Shown here: positions 26,757 to 35,370 of the stretch, piece by piece
Numbering within the stretch: position 1 is the first letter of the stretch
Layout: each line of letters opens with the position of its first letter
Notes under the pieces: generated by a model
The model's input: only the letters and a program-made list of their open reading frames with translations
The model's database searches: none
What the model was told of the DNA's origin: nothing
Made by a program: the position numbers and the translations under genes
Source: Acidimicrobiales bacterium
GTDB taxonomy: Bacteria > Actinomycetota > Acidimicrobiia > Acidimicrobiales > VFJN01
NCBI GenBank assembly: GCA_035316325.1
Contig: DATHJB010000072.1
Location: 1 to 55,372, forward strand
Reading direction: 5' to 3'
DNA length: 55,372 nucleotides

Positions 26757-27578
26757 CTACTCCCCGGGCGGTGAGGGGATCGAACGCGATCTCCAACTCT
26801 TGGAGGACTGCACTGTCTCCTTGCGGGCGGCCTGCTGCCGGTCGACGATGGCGAGGCCCTCCAGGGCGAGCCCGTAGCCGAGCATGTCGTGGAGCTGGCG
26901 CTTGAGCGCCATGGTCAGGCACATCCGGGTGTGGCGCAGGGTCATGGGCGTGGAGGCGGCGAGCTGCGCAGCCAGCGCCATCGCCCGGGGCAGCACCTCG
27001 CCCGGCGGCAGCACCTCGCCGACGACACCCAGCTCCAGGGCATCGTGCGCTGTGAGGGTCTGTCCGGTGAGCAGGAAGTAGCGGCCACGGTTGGGGCCGA
27101 GCAGCAGCGGCCACAGGACGTGGACGCCGTCGCCGGGGACGGTGCCCCGGAGGACGTGGGCCTTGTCCTGGAAGGTGGCGGTCTCCGAGGCCACCACGAC
27201 GTCGGACAGCAGCGCGATCTCGGCGTGGAGGGTGGCAGGGCCGTTGACCGCGGCGATGACCGGCACCTCGATGTCCATCAGGTTGAAGATCAGGCGCCGG
27301 CCCTCGAACGACACCTTGTCCCAGTCGGCGGCGGTCTCGGTGCGCTTGGCGAAGTCGAACTCGGTGAGGAAGTCGGGCCCCGTCCCGGTGAGGACGACCA
27401 CCCGGTTGTCGCGGTCGGCGGCGATGGCGGCGAAGGCGTCGCCCAGCTCGCGGTGGCTGCGCTCGCTCAACCTCAACGATCCGCCGTCGGTGTGGAACGT
27501 CACCAGGAGGACACCGTCGGGGGTGCGCTCCATCCGGATGTCGCCGAAGCGGTCGGCGTAGTCGGCGAGCTGGGTCAT
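26757..27578 (-). CDS. Crotonase-fold hydrolase, 6-oxocamphor hydrolase-like
   Basis: A 273-residue enoyl-CoA hydratase-fold protein resembling 6-oxocamphor hydrolase (OCH), which cleaves cyclic beta-diketones by a retro-Claisen reaction. Matching blocks are FHTDGGSLRLSERSHRELGDAF, VVLTGTGPDF, TATFQDKAHVLRGTVPGDG and LLGPNRGRYFLLTGQTL. OCH residues His45, His122, His145, Asp154 and Glu244 (numbering from memory) map at a nearly constant offset to His42, His118, His141, Asp150 and Glu240. The CoA oxyanion-hole sequence is atypical for true enoyl-CoA hydratases. It is the last gene of the binding protein-cupin-LLM operon. Confidence 0.78.
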   Translation of the reverse strand: MTQLADYADRFGDIRMERTPDGVLLVTFHTDGGSLRLSERSHRELGDAFAAIAADRDNRVVVLTGTGPDFLTEFDFAKRTETAADWDKVSFEGRRLIFNLMDIEVPVIAAVNGPATLHAEIALLSDVVVASETATFQDKAHVLRGTVPGDGVHVLWPLLLGPNRGRYFLLTGQTLTAHDALELGVVGEVLPPGEVLPRAMALAAQLAASTPMTLRHTRMCLTMALKRQLHDMLGYGLALEGLAIVDRQQAARKETVQSSKSWRSRSIPSPPGE

Positions 27579-27599
27579 GCGGCCATCGCCGGCAGCCGG

Positions 27600-28478
27600 T
27601 CAGTCGAGAGCATCGTCTGCGGCCCAGTTGTGGAGGAACCGGCGGGCGGCGTCGGGCGGGGGCATGGCGACGCCGAGGAACGCTGCCACTGCGGGGACGT
27701 CGCCGAGGCTGCCGGATGCTGGCCACGTCGCGGGCTGCCACTGCTCGCTCACGACGCCGCGGAGCACCAGCTCGGCGACGGCTGGGGAGACCTGGGGCTC
27801 GACGGCCTGCATGGCGGCCACCCCGAGCGCCACGTCGTCACGCATGAGGGCCACCGCCGAGGCGAAGACCGCGGCCAGCGTCGCCGCCTCGCCCCGATCG
27901 AGCCCCGGCCGCGACGCCAGCCCCACCGTGGGGAACTCGACGTGGTCGCCCACGTAGAGGGCCGGCGGCAGCGCACCCGACGCCGTCGGTGAGAGCCCCT
28001 CCGGACCCAGCAGCGACACGTCGACCTCCCCCTCCTGCAGCAACCGCAGCCGGTCGGGCCGGTGCGCCACCTCGACGGGCTCGATGTCGGTGGCGATGTC
28101 GTGGCCGTGCCGCTGCAGCAGGAGGCGCAGGAACATGGTGGGCATGTCGCGCAGGCCGGGGATGGCGACCCGCCGGCCGAGCAGGTCGGCCACCGACGTC
28201 ACGGGCACTGCCGAGCTGCCGACCAGCCACATGAGCGGCCGCACGGTGGCGACGAAGTCGACCCGCCAGCCCTCGTCGCCCCGCAGCCACTCGGCGACGA
28301 CGCCGCCGACGGCCACGGTCGCCGCGGCCGGGTCGGCCGACGCCACCTTCCACTTGGGGCCGGTGCCGTCCGCGTGCTCGACCTCGAGCCCCGCGGCCAC
28401 GTACAGCCCGGCCTGCTCGCACACCTCGTGGAGCAGCAACTCGTGGATGCTGATCGACCGGTAGATGAGGCGGATCAC
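27600..28478 (-). CDS. NMT1/THI5-like periplasmic-binding-fold protein without signal peptide
   Basis: A 292-residue protein with the NMT1/SsuA-type binding fold: N-terminal strand MIRLIYRSISIHELLLHEVCEQAGLYVAAGLEVEHADG, a hinge region VGSSAVPVTSVADLLGRRVAIPG, and GEVDVSLLGPEGL. There is no signal peptide or lipobox, so it acts in the cytosol. Cytosolic members include 4,5-dihydroxyphthalate decarboxylase and pyrimidine-precursor enzymes, so it could be an enzyme rather than a transporter part; no permease of this class is nearby. GTG at 28478 overlaps the LLM stop (GTGA). Confidence 0.65.
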   Translation of the reverse strand: MIRLIYRSISIHELLLHEVCEQAGLYVAAGLEVEHADGTGPKWKVASADPAAATVAVGGVVAEWLRGDEGWRVDFVATVRPLMWLVGSSAVPVTSVADLLGRRVAIPGLRDMPTMFLRLLLQRHGHDIATDIEPVEVAHRPDRLRLLQEGEVDVSLLGPEGLSPTASGALPPALYVGDHVEFPTVGLASRPGLDRGEAATLAAVFASAVALMRDDVALGVAAMQAVEPQVSPAVAELVLRGVVSEQWQPATWPASGSLGDVPAVAAFLGVAMPPPDAARRFLHNWAADDALD

Positions 28479-29488
28479 GCGGGGCCCCCGTCGACCTCGT
28501 CGAGCACCTCTTCACGGAACCGCTGGAGCGACTCGATCACCGCGGCCTCGGAGGCGCCGATGACCTGGAGGATCACCTCGTCGACCCCGGCCGAGTGGAA
28601 CTCGGCGACCATCTCCCGCAGCCGGTCGGGGGTGCCCACGAAGTGCAGCACGTCGTCGGTGACGGCCCGGCCGCCCCGCCGCATCCCGGCCAGGGTGGGC
28701 TCCGCGGCAGCTTCAGCGACGCCCTGGTGGTCGGCGATCGACAGCCAGCGCACCACAGCCAGGTGGAAGTCGATGCCCGACCGCCCGTGGGGCTTGGCCA
28801 GGTCGGCCAGCTGCTCGCGCCGCTGGGCCACCCGGGCCGGGGCCAGGCGGGTGACCAGCGACCCGTCGGCGTGGCGGGCGACCCGCTCCAGCGCGGTCGG
28901 CGAGTCGCCGCCGACGAGGATCGGGGGCCCGCCGGGCTGCCGCGGCTTCGGGTAGATGGTGGTGTCGCCCACCTGGATGAACTCGCCGTCGTGTCGGAAC
29001 GAGGGCTGCGACCACACGCCGCGCATGACCTCGATCCACTCGTCCATCACCCGCCCGCGGTGCCGGCGCAGCGACCGAGCGCCCACCGCGCCGAACTCGG
29101 CGTCGGCGAACCCGGTCCCGCCGACACCGACGCCCAGCATGAGGCGCCCGCCGCTGAGCTCGTCGAGGCTCGCCGCCTCCTTGGCCAGCACGACGGGGTT
29201 GCGCACCGGCAGCACGAGGATGCCGGTGCCCAGCCGCACGCGGCTGGTCATGCCGGCCAGGTACGACAGGGTGGCCATGGGGTCGTAGTGCTGGGGCTCC
29301 ATCCCCTCCCGCCACAGGTCGAGCGACCCGACGGGGAGGTGGTGGGCGGCGTCCTCGGCCGTCCACGTGACGTGGTCGGACATCCAGACGGTGTCGTAGC
29401 CCCAGTCCTCGCAGGTGCGGGCGAACTCGCGGATGAACGCCGAGGACGCCAGGGGCCCGCTGGTGGGGAGGCTCGCTCCGATGCGCAT
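28475..29488 (-). CDS. LLM-class flavin/F420-dependent oxidoreductase
   Basis: A 337-residue luciferase-like TIM barrel: MRIGASLPTSGPLAS, WGYDTVWMSDHVTW, TSRVRLGTGILVLPVRNPVVLAKEAASLDELSGGRLMLGVGVG, PPILVGGDSPTALERVARHADG. Such enzymes oxygenate or dehydrogenate alkanes, alicyclic ketones or heterocycles. No ribosome binding site precedes the ATG; instead four copies of a 7-bp repeat sit 13-40 bp upstream. It lies between the bicupin gene and the binding-fold protein, 34 bp and -4 bp away. Confidence 0.87.
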   Translation of the reverse strand: MRIGASLPTSGPLASSAFIREFARTCEDWGYDTVWMSDHVTWTAEDAAHHLPVGSLDLWREGMEPQHYDPMATLSYLAGMTSRVRLGTGILVLPVRNPVVLAKEAASLDELSGGRLMLGVGVGGTGFADAEFGAVGARSLRRHRGRVMDEWIEVMRGVWSQPSFRHDGEFIQVGDTTIYPKPRQPGGPPILVGGDSPTALERVARHADGSLVTRLAPARVAQRREQLADLAKPHGRSGIDFHLAVVRWLSIADHQGVAEAAAEPTLAGMRRGGRAVTDDVLHFVGTPDRLREMVAEFHSAGVDEVILQVIGASEAAVIESLQRFREEVLDEVDGGPA

Positions 29489-29500
29489 CGACAGTCGACG

Positions 29501-29528
29501 ATCAGCGATCAGCGATCAGCGATCAGCG
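29501..29528. repeat. Tandem heptamer repeat (ATCAGCG)x4
   Basis: Four perfect head-to-tail copies of ATCAGCG (CGCTGAT on the coding strand) fill the 34-bp gap between bicupin and LLM genes and supply the stop codon of the bicupin gene. On the message this places GCUGAUC units where a ribosome binding site would be expected. Such short tandem repeats can vary in copy number by slippage. Confidence 0.9.
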
Positions 29529-30590
29529 GCCGAGGGCCACGCGACGCTCTTCGAAGATCTCGCGGATGCGCGGGTCCTCGTCGTCGTACTCGATCTGCCC
29601 GCCGCCCGAGCGCCGGTCGGTGATGACGCCCTCGTTGTGGTGGTTGAGCCGGTGCTTCCAGCTGCCCCAGCGCATGGCCAGGTACCGGGCCCGGGTCTCC
29701 CCGATGTTGAAGTGCTGGTGGTACCAGTTGCTGGGCGGGACGATGATGGCGTTCTCGCCCCAGGTGATGTCGAGCATGTCCTCGAGCGCGTCCTGCCACA
29801 GCAGCGTGTAGCCCTCGCCGCTGAGCATCACCACGTGGGCGCCGGGGCCGTGCCGGTGGGCCTTCTTGTACGAGCCCGGCGGGAACTCGGAGGTGTGGGC
29901 CACCACGGTGCCGTCGGCCAGCTCGAAGCACAGGTTGGTGCCCCCGGCCCCCCGCTGCTCAAGCAGCGGGAGCTCCAGGTTGCGCACGTCCTCGATGAGG
30001 TTGGTCTCCCAGATGGTGGCCCCGTCCTTGCGGGCCCAGAACGTGCCGTCGGGCGAGAAGAAGTCCTCGGCGCCGTCGAAGCGGTCGAACTCGGTGAACG
30101 GGTTCTGGAAGACGAACCTGTCGCTGTGGAACAGGTTCATCACCATCGGCGCGGAGTTCACGCAGTAGAAGAGCGCGTCCTCGACGGCGAGGTGGCGGTA
30201 CTCGTGGTTGAGGGGCACGGCGAACACCGAGCCGCTCTTCCACCGGCAGGTCGTGATCGAGCCCGTGGGGGTCTTGACCTCGGTGAGGCCTTCACCCTGG
30301 ACGACGTAGAGGAGCTCTTCGAACATCCTCTTCTGCCACGTGCACGACTCGCCGGCCGGCACCTTGAGGATGTAGGCGCCGTTGGTCTCCTCGGTCCCGT
30401 CGATCTGCAGGATCGCTCCCAGCGCACCCATCGACTCCCATGGCGCCAGCTCGACGGCCGTGAGGTCGGGGATGTGGAACCCCGTGACGATCGGGACGCC
30501 CTGGTCGTCGGCCCACTTCTCGTAGGCCGTGCGCTCGTCCCACGGGACGGGCTCGGCACTGGCGACGTTCTTGATGTCGAAGGGTTCCAC
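29523..30590 (-). CDS. Bicupin protein (putative dioxygenase or isomerase)
   Basis: 355 residues with two cupin domains. The first (about 70-140) lacks a metal-binding His pair (PAGESCTWQKRMFEELLYVVQGEG) and is probably structural. The second (about 225-300) has EFPPGSYKKAHRHGPGAHVV, giving His245, His247 and His252, with distal His291/His293 in WYHQHFN, a plausible Fe(II)/Mn(II) site where His replaces the usual Glu. Bicupins in catabolic clusters are often ring-cleaving dioxygenases. GTG at 30590 follows GAGAGGAA. It is the second gene of the operon headed by the binding protein. Confidence 0.78.
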   Translation of the reverse strand: MEPFDIKNVASAEPVPWDERTAYEKWADDQGVPIVTGFHIPDLTAVELAPWESMGALGAILQIDGTEETNGAYILKVPAGESCTWQKRMFEELLYVVQGEGLTEVKTPTGSITTCRWKSGSVFAVPLNHEYRHLAVEDALFYCVNSAPMVMNLFHSDRFVFQNPFTEFDRFDGAEDFFSPDGTFWARKDGATIWETNLIEDVRNLELPLLEQRGAGGTNLCFELADGTVVAHTSEFPPGSYKKAHRHGPGAHVVMLSGEGYTLLWQDALEDMLDITWGENAIIVPPSNWYHQHFNIGETRARYLAMRWGSWKHRLNHHNEGVITDRRSGGGQIEYDDEDPRIREIFEERRVALGR

Positions 30591-30605
30591 CGGGTTTGGG
30601 TTCCT

Positions 30606-30625
30606 CTCTACAGATCTCTACAGAT
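30606..30625. repeat. Tandem decamer repeat in intercistronic gap
   Basis: CTCTACAGAT occurs twice head to tail in the 64-bp gap between the binding-protein stop and the bicupin start. On the message it lies just upstream of the bicupin ribosome binding site. It is probably a local duplication; no function is evident. Confidence 0.8.
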
Positions 30626-30654
30626 CGACGGGTCGTGAGGGTCGGTACCGAGGG

Positions 30655-32244
30655 CTACTCGGTGATCTGCGCCTTGAAGAGGTCGGCCTTGCCGTTGATG
30701 TCGAAGACCATGCCTTCGAGGTTCGGCGAGGACGGCCACGACTCGACGAGGATCGTCTCGGGCAGGTAGGGCAGGTCGGTCATGACGATCTCCTGCAGCT
30801 CCTGGTAGAGCTCCTGGCGCTCGTCCTCGTCGGTGAGGCCGCGGCCCTCGTCCATCATCTCGGTGACCTCGGGGTTGTCGTAGTAGGCGCCGTTGTTCCC
30901 GTTGGGCGGGGCCTGGCCGGGGTCGAGGATGCTGCGCAGGGTGCGGTCGATGGTCGACTCGGTGATGTTCCTGGTGGCCATCTCGAAGTCGCCGGTGAGC
31001 CGACGCTCGGAGAACTGGGCCGGGTCGACCGGGTCGAACTCGACGGTGATGCCGACCTCGGCGAGCATCTCCTGCTCGAGCAGGTCGCGGTCCTCGATGC
31101 CGTCGACGCCGCGCACGAGGCGCCGCACGGTGAAGCCGTCCGGGTAGCCGGCCTCGTCGAGCAGGTCCCTGGCCTTGTCGGGGTCGTACTCGTAGGCGGG
31201 GACGTCCTCGGTGTACTCGGGGAGGAACGTCGGCACGATGTTGACCGGTGCCTTCTCGCTGATGGGAGCGAACGTCTCGGAGATCGAGACGTGGTCGACG
31301 GCGTGGAGCATGGCCTGGCGGACCTTGACCTCGGCCAGGGCCGGGTTGGCCTTCGGGTTGAGCACCGTCACCAGGGTCGCCTCGCTGGGCGGGTGGTGGA
31401 CGACGAAGCCGGCGTCCTCGAGCTCCTGCAGGCGGGGGTCGCCGTGGTAGTCGAGGATGATCTCCAGCTCACCGTTCTCGAGGGCGATCGAGGCCGACTC
31501 CTGGTCGATCTCGGTGAAGTCGATCTCGCTCAGCGTCGGCGTGCCCCGGAAGTGGTCGTCGAAGCGCTCGAGCACGATGCGGCTGCGCGACGGGTCGTTC
31601 GTGGCGAGGGCGTAGGGGCCGGTGCCGACGGGGTTGTTGGAGAAGTCGGCGCCGAGCTCTTCGACGGCCTTCTTCGAGACGACCTGGCCCTGGTGGAAGT
31701 TCATGACGTTGAACAGGAAGTTGCCGTCGGGGTTGGCCAGCGTGATCACGACCGTCTGCGGGTCGGGGGCCTCGAACGAGGCCACGTTCTCGAAGGCGGA
31801 CGACCAGATCGACTCGTCGCCGGTGGCCCGCTCGTAGGAGAAGACGACGTCGTCGGCCGTCAGCTCGCCGTAGCCACCGTGGAACTGCACACCCGACTGC
31901 AGCGTGAAGGTCCACACCGTGGAGTCGTCGGAGACCTCCCACGATTCGGCCAGCTCGGGGACGAACTCCTCGGCCTCCGAGTCGTAGCTCACGAGGCCGT
32001 TGTAGAGGTTGGCCGCGATGTTCTCGGCGTCGCTGCCGTCGACGACGATCGGATCGAGCCCGGCCGGGGGGAAGGTGTGCAGCGCGACGCGGACGATCTG
32101 ATCGGCCGTCGGCGTTCCTTCCGACTCCGTCGCCCCCGAGTCGTCTGCTTCTTCGTCGTCCCCACCGCACGCCGCTATGGAGATGAGGACCGAAGCACAC
32201 ATACCCAGGGAGGCGAGCCTCCGGATGTGTGGTGTTGTCCGCAT
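30655..32244 (-). CDS. Oligopeptide-type ABC transporter substrate-binding lipoprotein (SBP family 5), system 2
   Basis: A 529-residue lipoprotein: signal sequence ending ISIAAC, acidic tether, then SBP_bac_5 blocks LDPIVVDGSDAENIAANLYNGLVSYD, FVPELAESWEVSDDSTVWTFTLQSGVQFH and VKVRQAMLHAVDHVSISE. ATG at 32244 is selected because GGAGGT lies 10 bases upstream and the signal peptide starts there. It is separated from its permeases and ATPases (32409-36317) by 164 bp with its own operator array, and it leads the bicupin-LLM-hydrolase operon, which links the imported ligand to those enzymes. Confidence 0.92.
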   Translation of the reverse strand: MRTTPHIRRLASLGMCASVLISIAACGGDDEEADDSGATESEGTPTADQIVRVALHTFPPAGLDPIVVDGSDAENIAANLYNGLVSYDSEAEEFVPELAESWEVSDDSTVWTFTLQSGVQFHGGYGELTADDVVFSYERATGDESIWSSAFENVASFEAPDPQTVVITLANPDGNFLFNVMNFHQGQVVSKKAVEELGADFSNNPVGTGPYALATNDPSRSRIVLERFDDHFRGTPTLSEIDFTEIDQESASIALENGELEIILDYHGDPRLQELEDAGFVVHHPPSEATLVTVLNPKANPALAEVKVRQAMLHAVDHVSISETFAPISEKAPVNIVPTFLPEYTEDVPAYEYDPDKARDLLDEAGYPDGFTVRRLVRGVDGIEDRDLLEQEMLAEVGITVEFDPVDPAQFSERRLTGDFEMATRNITESTIDRTLRSILDPGQAPPNGNNGAYYDNPEVTEMMDEGRGLTDEDERQELYQELQEIVMTDLPYLPETILVESWPSSPNLEGMVFDINGKADLFKAQITE

Positions 32245-32292
32245 TTTTGGCTGGACCTCCGTCCGCATGATTTGCCGTAAATTAACAATGGT

Positions 32293-32327
32293 TTGCCTTC
32301 TTGGCAAGGACTTTGCAGGAAGTGCAA
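32293..32327. promoter_or_regulatory. Candidate IclR operator array A (four 10-bp-phased boxes)
   Basis: TTGCC (32293-32297), GGCAA (32303-32307), TTGCA (32313-32317) and TGCAA (32323-32327), each separated by exactly 5 bases. The first pair is a perfect palindrome and the second pair is a perfect palindrome. It lies 49-83 bp upstream of the system 2 binding-protein gene, in an AT-rich patch. It is the best-formed of six related sites in the island. Confidence 0.7.
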
Positions 32328-32408
32328 TTGCGTTGGAGACGCCCGGGCGCGCCGAACCACGCGCTCTGGGCGCGCAGGCTCGACCGCTCGGGGATGTAGC
32401 TCCGCCGG

Positions 32409-33449
32409 CTACGCCGTCTTGCTTCCCACCCACTGATCAGCGAAGTGACAGGCGACCAGGTGGCCGGTGGCCCGCTCGACGGTCGCGGGCCGGGTCTCAC
32501 AGAGAGCGGTCGCGTGCGGGCACCGGGTCCGGAACGTGCACCCCGTCGGCGGGTCGAGCGGGCTCGGGAGGTCGCCTTCGGGCACCTTCCACGCGCGGCT
32601 CCGTTCGGCCACGGGATCGGGCTGCGGCACCGCGGAGAGCAGCGCCCGCGTGTAGGGGTGGAGAGGGTTCTCGAAGACCTGGTCGACGGGGCCCTCTTCG
32701 ACGATCCGACCCAGGTGCATGACCGCCACCCGGTCCGCGATGTAGCGGACCGTGGCCATGTCGTGGGAGATGAACAGCAGGCCCAGCGACAGCTCCTGCT
32801 GGAGTTGCTTGAGCAGGTTGACCACCTGGGCCCGCACCGACAGGTCGAGCGCGGAGGTCGGCTCGTCGGCCACGAGCAGGTCGGGGTTGAGCGCCAGGGC
32901 CCGGGCGATGCCCACCCGCTGCCGCTGCCCGCCGCTCAGGGCCAGGGGGTAGAGGTAGCCGTGGCGCTCGTCGAGCCCGACGCGCCGGAGCAGCTCGTTG
33001 ACCCGCCGCTCCCGCTCGTCGCGCTTCACGCCGGAGACCACGAGGGGCTCGGCGATCGAGTGGCGCACCCGCATGCGGGGATCGAGCGAGGCCAGCGGGT
33101 CCTGGAAGATGACCTGCACCCGACGGCGCTGGCGCCGTAACTCGTCCCGGCGAGCGGCGCGCAGGTCGCGCCCGTCGAGCTGCACCGACCCCGTCGTGGG
33201 GTCGTCGAGCATGGCGATGATCCGCCCGGTCGTCGTCTTGCCGCAACCGCTCTCGCCGACCAGGGCGAGCGTCTCGCCCCGCTCGATGGAGAAGCCGACG
33301 CCGTCGACCGCCTTGAGCTCGGCCTTGCCACCGCCCCCGCCGGCCGACCGTCGGACCCGCACGGGGAAGGTCCTGGTCAGGCCCTCGGCCATCAGCAGCG
33401 GGGCCGGCGTCGACGGCGGCGTCGGCGTGGTGCCGTTGCCGCCGCTCAC
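32409..33449 (-). CDS. Oligopeptide-type ABC transporter ATP-binding protein (OppF/DppF), system 2
   Basis: A 346-residue ATPase: Walker A GESGCGKTT, VIFQDPLASLDPRMRV, signature LSGGQRQRVGIARAL, Walker [13 protein letters not shown], switch LFISHDMATV, and an oligo_HPY tail with GCTFRTRCPHATALC. A Gly-rich insert precedes Walker A (RSAGGGGGKAEL). The GTG at 33449 overlaps the upstream ATPase stop. The last gene of the four-gene permease/ATPase operon; the binding protein follows under separate control. Confidence 0.92.
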   Translation of the reverse strand: MSGGNGTTPTPPSTPAPLLMAEGLTRTFPVRVRRSAGGGGGKAELKAVDGVGFSIERGETLALVGESGCGKTTTGRIIAMLDDPTTGSVQLDGRDLRAARRDELRRQRRRVQVIFQDPLASLDPRMRVRHSIAEPLVVSGVKRDERERRVNELLRRVGLDERHGYLYPLALSGGQRQRVGIARALALNPDLLVADEPTSALDLSVRAQVVNLLKQLQQELSLGLLFISHDMATVRYIADRVAVMHLGRIVEEGPVDQVFENPLHPYTRALLSAVPQPDPVAERSRAWKVPEGDLPSPLDPPTGCTFRTRCPHATALCETRPATVERATGHLVACHFADQWVGSKTA

Positions 33450-34465
33450 GACACGGCCACCGCCGTCTCGGTGGTGGCCGCGTCGCCGGCCCGCCAGCAC
33501 TCGGCCTGCTGGCCCGAGTCGAGAACGACCAGCGGCGGGGCCTCGGTGCGGCAGCGTTCGAGCGCCACCGGGCAGCGGGGCTCGAACGAGCAGCCGGGAG
33601 GCAGCGCCGTCGGATCGGGCGGCGTGCCCACGATCTGCGGGAGCAGCGCACCCGACGAGCGCAGGTCGGGCCGCGGGATCGAGGCCAGCAGCCCCTGCGT
33701 GTAGGGGTGCACGGGGCGCTGGAAGATCTGGTCGACCGGGCCTTCCTCGACGAAGCGCCCGGCGTACATGACGGCCACGCGGTGGGCGAAGCGGGCCACG
33801 ATCCCCAGGTCGTGGGTGACCAGGATCATCGCCGTGTGGCGCTCCTCGGACAGCTCGGTGAGGAGCCGGATGATCTGGGCCTGCACGGTGACGTCGAGGG
33901 CGGTGGTGGGCTCGTCGGCCACGAGCAGCTCGGGGTCGCCGCTGAGCGCCATGGCGATGAGCACCCGCTGGCGCATGCCGCCGCTCAGCTCGTGGGGGAA
34001 CGAGTCGAGCACGCGCTCGGCGGCGGGGATGCGCACCTCGGACAGCAGCTTCAGCGCCCGCTGGCGGGCCTCGGCCCGGGAGATGCCCAGGTGGCGGCGC
34101 AGCGGTGCCTCCAGCTGGCGACCCACCCGCAGCACGGGGTCGAGCGACGTCATCGGGTCCTGGAAGACCAGGCTGACCTGGCTGCCCCGCACGCCGTTCA
34201 GGCTGGACTCGGACATGTGGAGCATGTCGTTGCCGGCCACCTCGACCACCGAGGTGTCGCCGACGGTGGCCGACTTGGGCAGCAGGTTGAGCAGGGAGAG
34301 CGACAGCACGCTCTTGCCCGACCCGCTCTCGCCCACGATGGCCAGCCGCTCCCCGGGCCGCAGCTCGAGGTCGACGCCGTTGACGGCGCGCACGGCCCGC
34401 TCGCCCCTGCCGAACGACACGTGCAGGTCGCGGACCACGCCCACCGGGGCATCCGTGCTGTTCAC
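33446..34465 (-). CDS. Oligopeptide-type ABC transporter ATP-binding protein (OppD/DppD), system 2
   Basis: A 339-residue ATPase: Walker [27 protein letters not shown], signature [15 protein letters not shown], Walker [15 protein letters not shown], switch LVTHDLGIV, and a Cys-containing tail GCSFEPRCPVALERC. GTG at 34465 lies in a GTGA overlap with the DppC-like gene; in-frame sequence further upstream is shadow. It pairs with the OppF-like ATPase. Confidence 0.92.
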   Translation of the reverse strand: MNSTDAPVGVVRDLHVSFGRGERAVRAVNGVDLELRPGERLAIVGESGSGKSVLSLSLLNLLPKSATVGDTSVVEVAGNDMLHMSESSLNGVRGSQVSLVFQDPMTSLDPVLRVGRQLEAPLRRHLGISRAEARQRALKLLSEVRIPAAERVLDSFPHELSGGMRQRVLIAMALSGDPELLVADEPTTALDVTVQAQIIRLLTELSEERHTAMILVTHDLGIVARFAHRVAVMYAGRFVEEGPVDQIFQRPVHPYTQGLLASIPRPDLRSSGALLPQIVGTPPDPTALPPGCSFEPRCPVALERCRTEAPPLVVLDSGQQAECWRAGDAATTETAVAVS

Positions 34466-35370
34466 TTGGCACCTCGATCGTGCTCGGTCGGATCGAGGAC
34501 CTGGCGGGCGCCGTCGGCGATCAGGTGGAGGGCGATGGCGACCAGGATGAGCAGCAGTGCCGGCATCAGCGAGATCCACCAGGACTCTCGCAGGTAGGGC
34601 TCGCCGTCCTTGATGATGTTCCCCCACGACGGTGTGGGAGGGACGATGCCCAGGCCCATGAAGCTCATGGTCGCCTCGATGAGGATGGCGTTGGCCGTGT
34701 AGATGCTGGCCACGACCAGCATCGGCGACAGGGTGTTGGGCACGATGTGCCGCACGAGGATCCACCGCGTGGGGGCGGCGACCATGCGGGCCGCGTCCAT
34801 GTAGGGATTGCTCTTGATGCCCAGCACCAGCGACCGCTGGAGGCGTATGGCCCGCGGGGTGAAGGCGATCGAGACGGCCAGGATCACCTGACCCACACCG
34901 GCGCCGAACATTGCCACCGCGGTGAGACCGATGAGCAGGCCGGGGAAGGCCAGCAGCACGTTGACCAGGCCGGAGATGGTGCTGTCGACCCACTTGCCGA
35001 AGTAGGCGGCGACCGTGCCCAGGACGATGCCGATCGACACCGAGGCGAAGGCGGCGGCCACGCCCACCACCAGCGAGATGCGCCCACCGGCCACGGTGCG
35101 GGCCAGCACGTCGCGGCCCAGGGCGTCGGTGCCGAACAGGTGGTCGAGCGACGGCGACAGGAACCGGGCCTGCAGGTTGCTGGCGTTGCTGTCGCCGAAC
35201 GGGAGGAGGGGCTCGAACAGCGCCAGCAGGGCGATGGGGGCGAGCATGGCCAGGCCGAACTGCAGGCGGCGGGTGCGCAGCAGCCGGCGAGCCATGTCGA
35301 ACCGGGGCGGCACCTCGACCGTGGCGGTGTCGGCCTGCCCGACGTCGAGCGGCGTCGCGGTCGCCGTCAC
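34462..35370 (-). CDS. Oligopeptide-type ABC transporter permease (DppC), system 2
   Basis: A 302-residue permease: cytosolic N-terminus of about 40 residues, helix LAMLAPIALLALFEPLLPF, DppC hallmark HLFGTDALGRDVLARTVAGGRISL, EAA region MVAAPTRWILVRHIVPN and ATMSFMGLGIVPPTPSWGNII. GTG at 35370 in a GTGA overlap with the DppB-like gene. Its Gly/Asp hallmark residues are intact. Confidence 0.92.
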   Translation of the reverse strand: MTATATPLDVGQADTATVEVPPRFDMARRLLRTRRLQFGLAMLAPIALLALFEPLLPFGDSNASNLQARFLSPSLDHLFGTDALGRDVLARTVAGGRISLVVGVAAAFASVSIGIVLGTVAAYFGKWVDSTISGLVNVLLAFPGLLIGLTAVAMFGAGVGQVILAVSIAFTPRAIRLQRSLVLGIKSNPYMDAARMVAAPTRWILVRHIVPNTLSPMLVVASIYTANAILIEATMSFMGLGIVPPTPSWGNIIKDGEPYLRESWWISLMPALLLILVAIALHLIADGARQVLDPTEHDRGAK

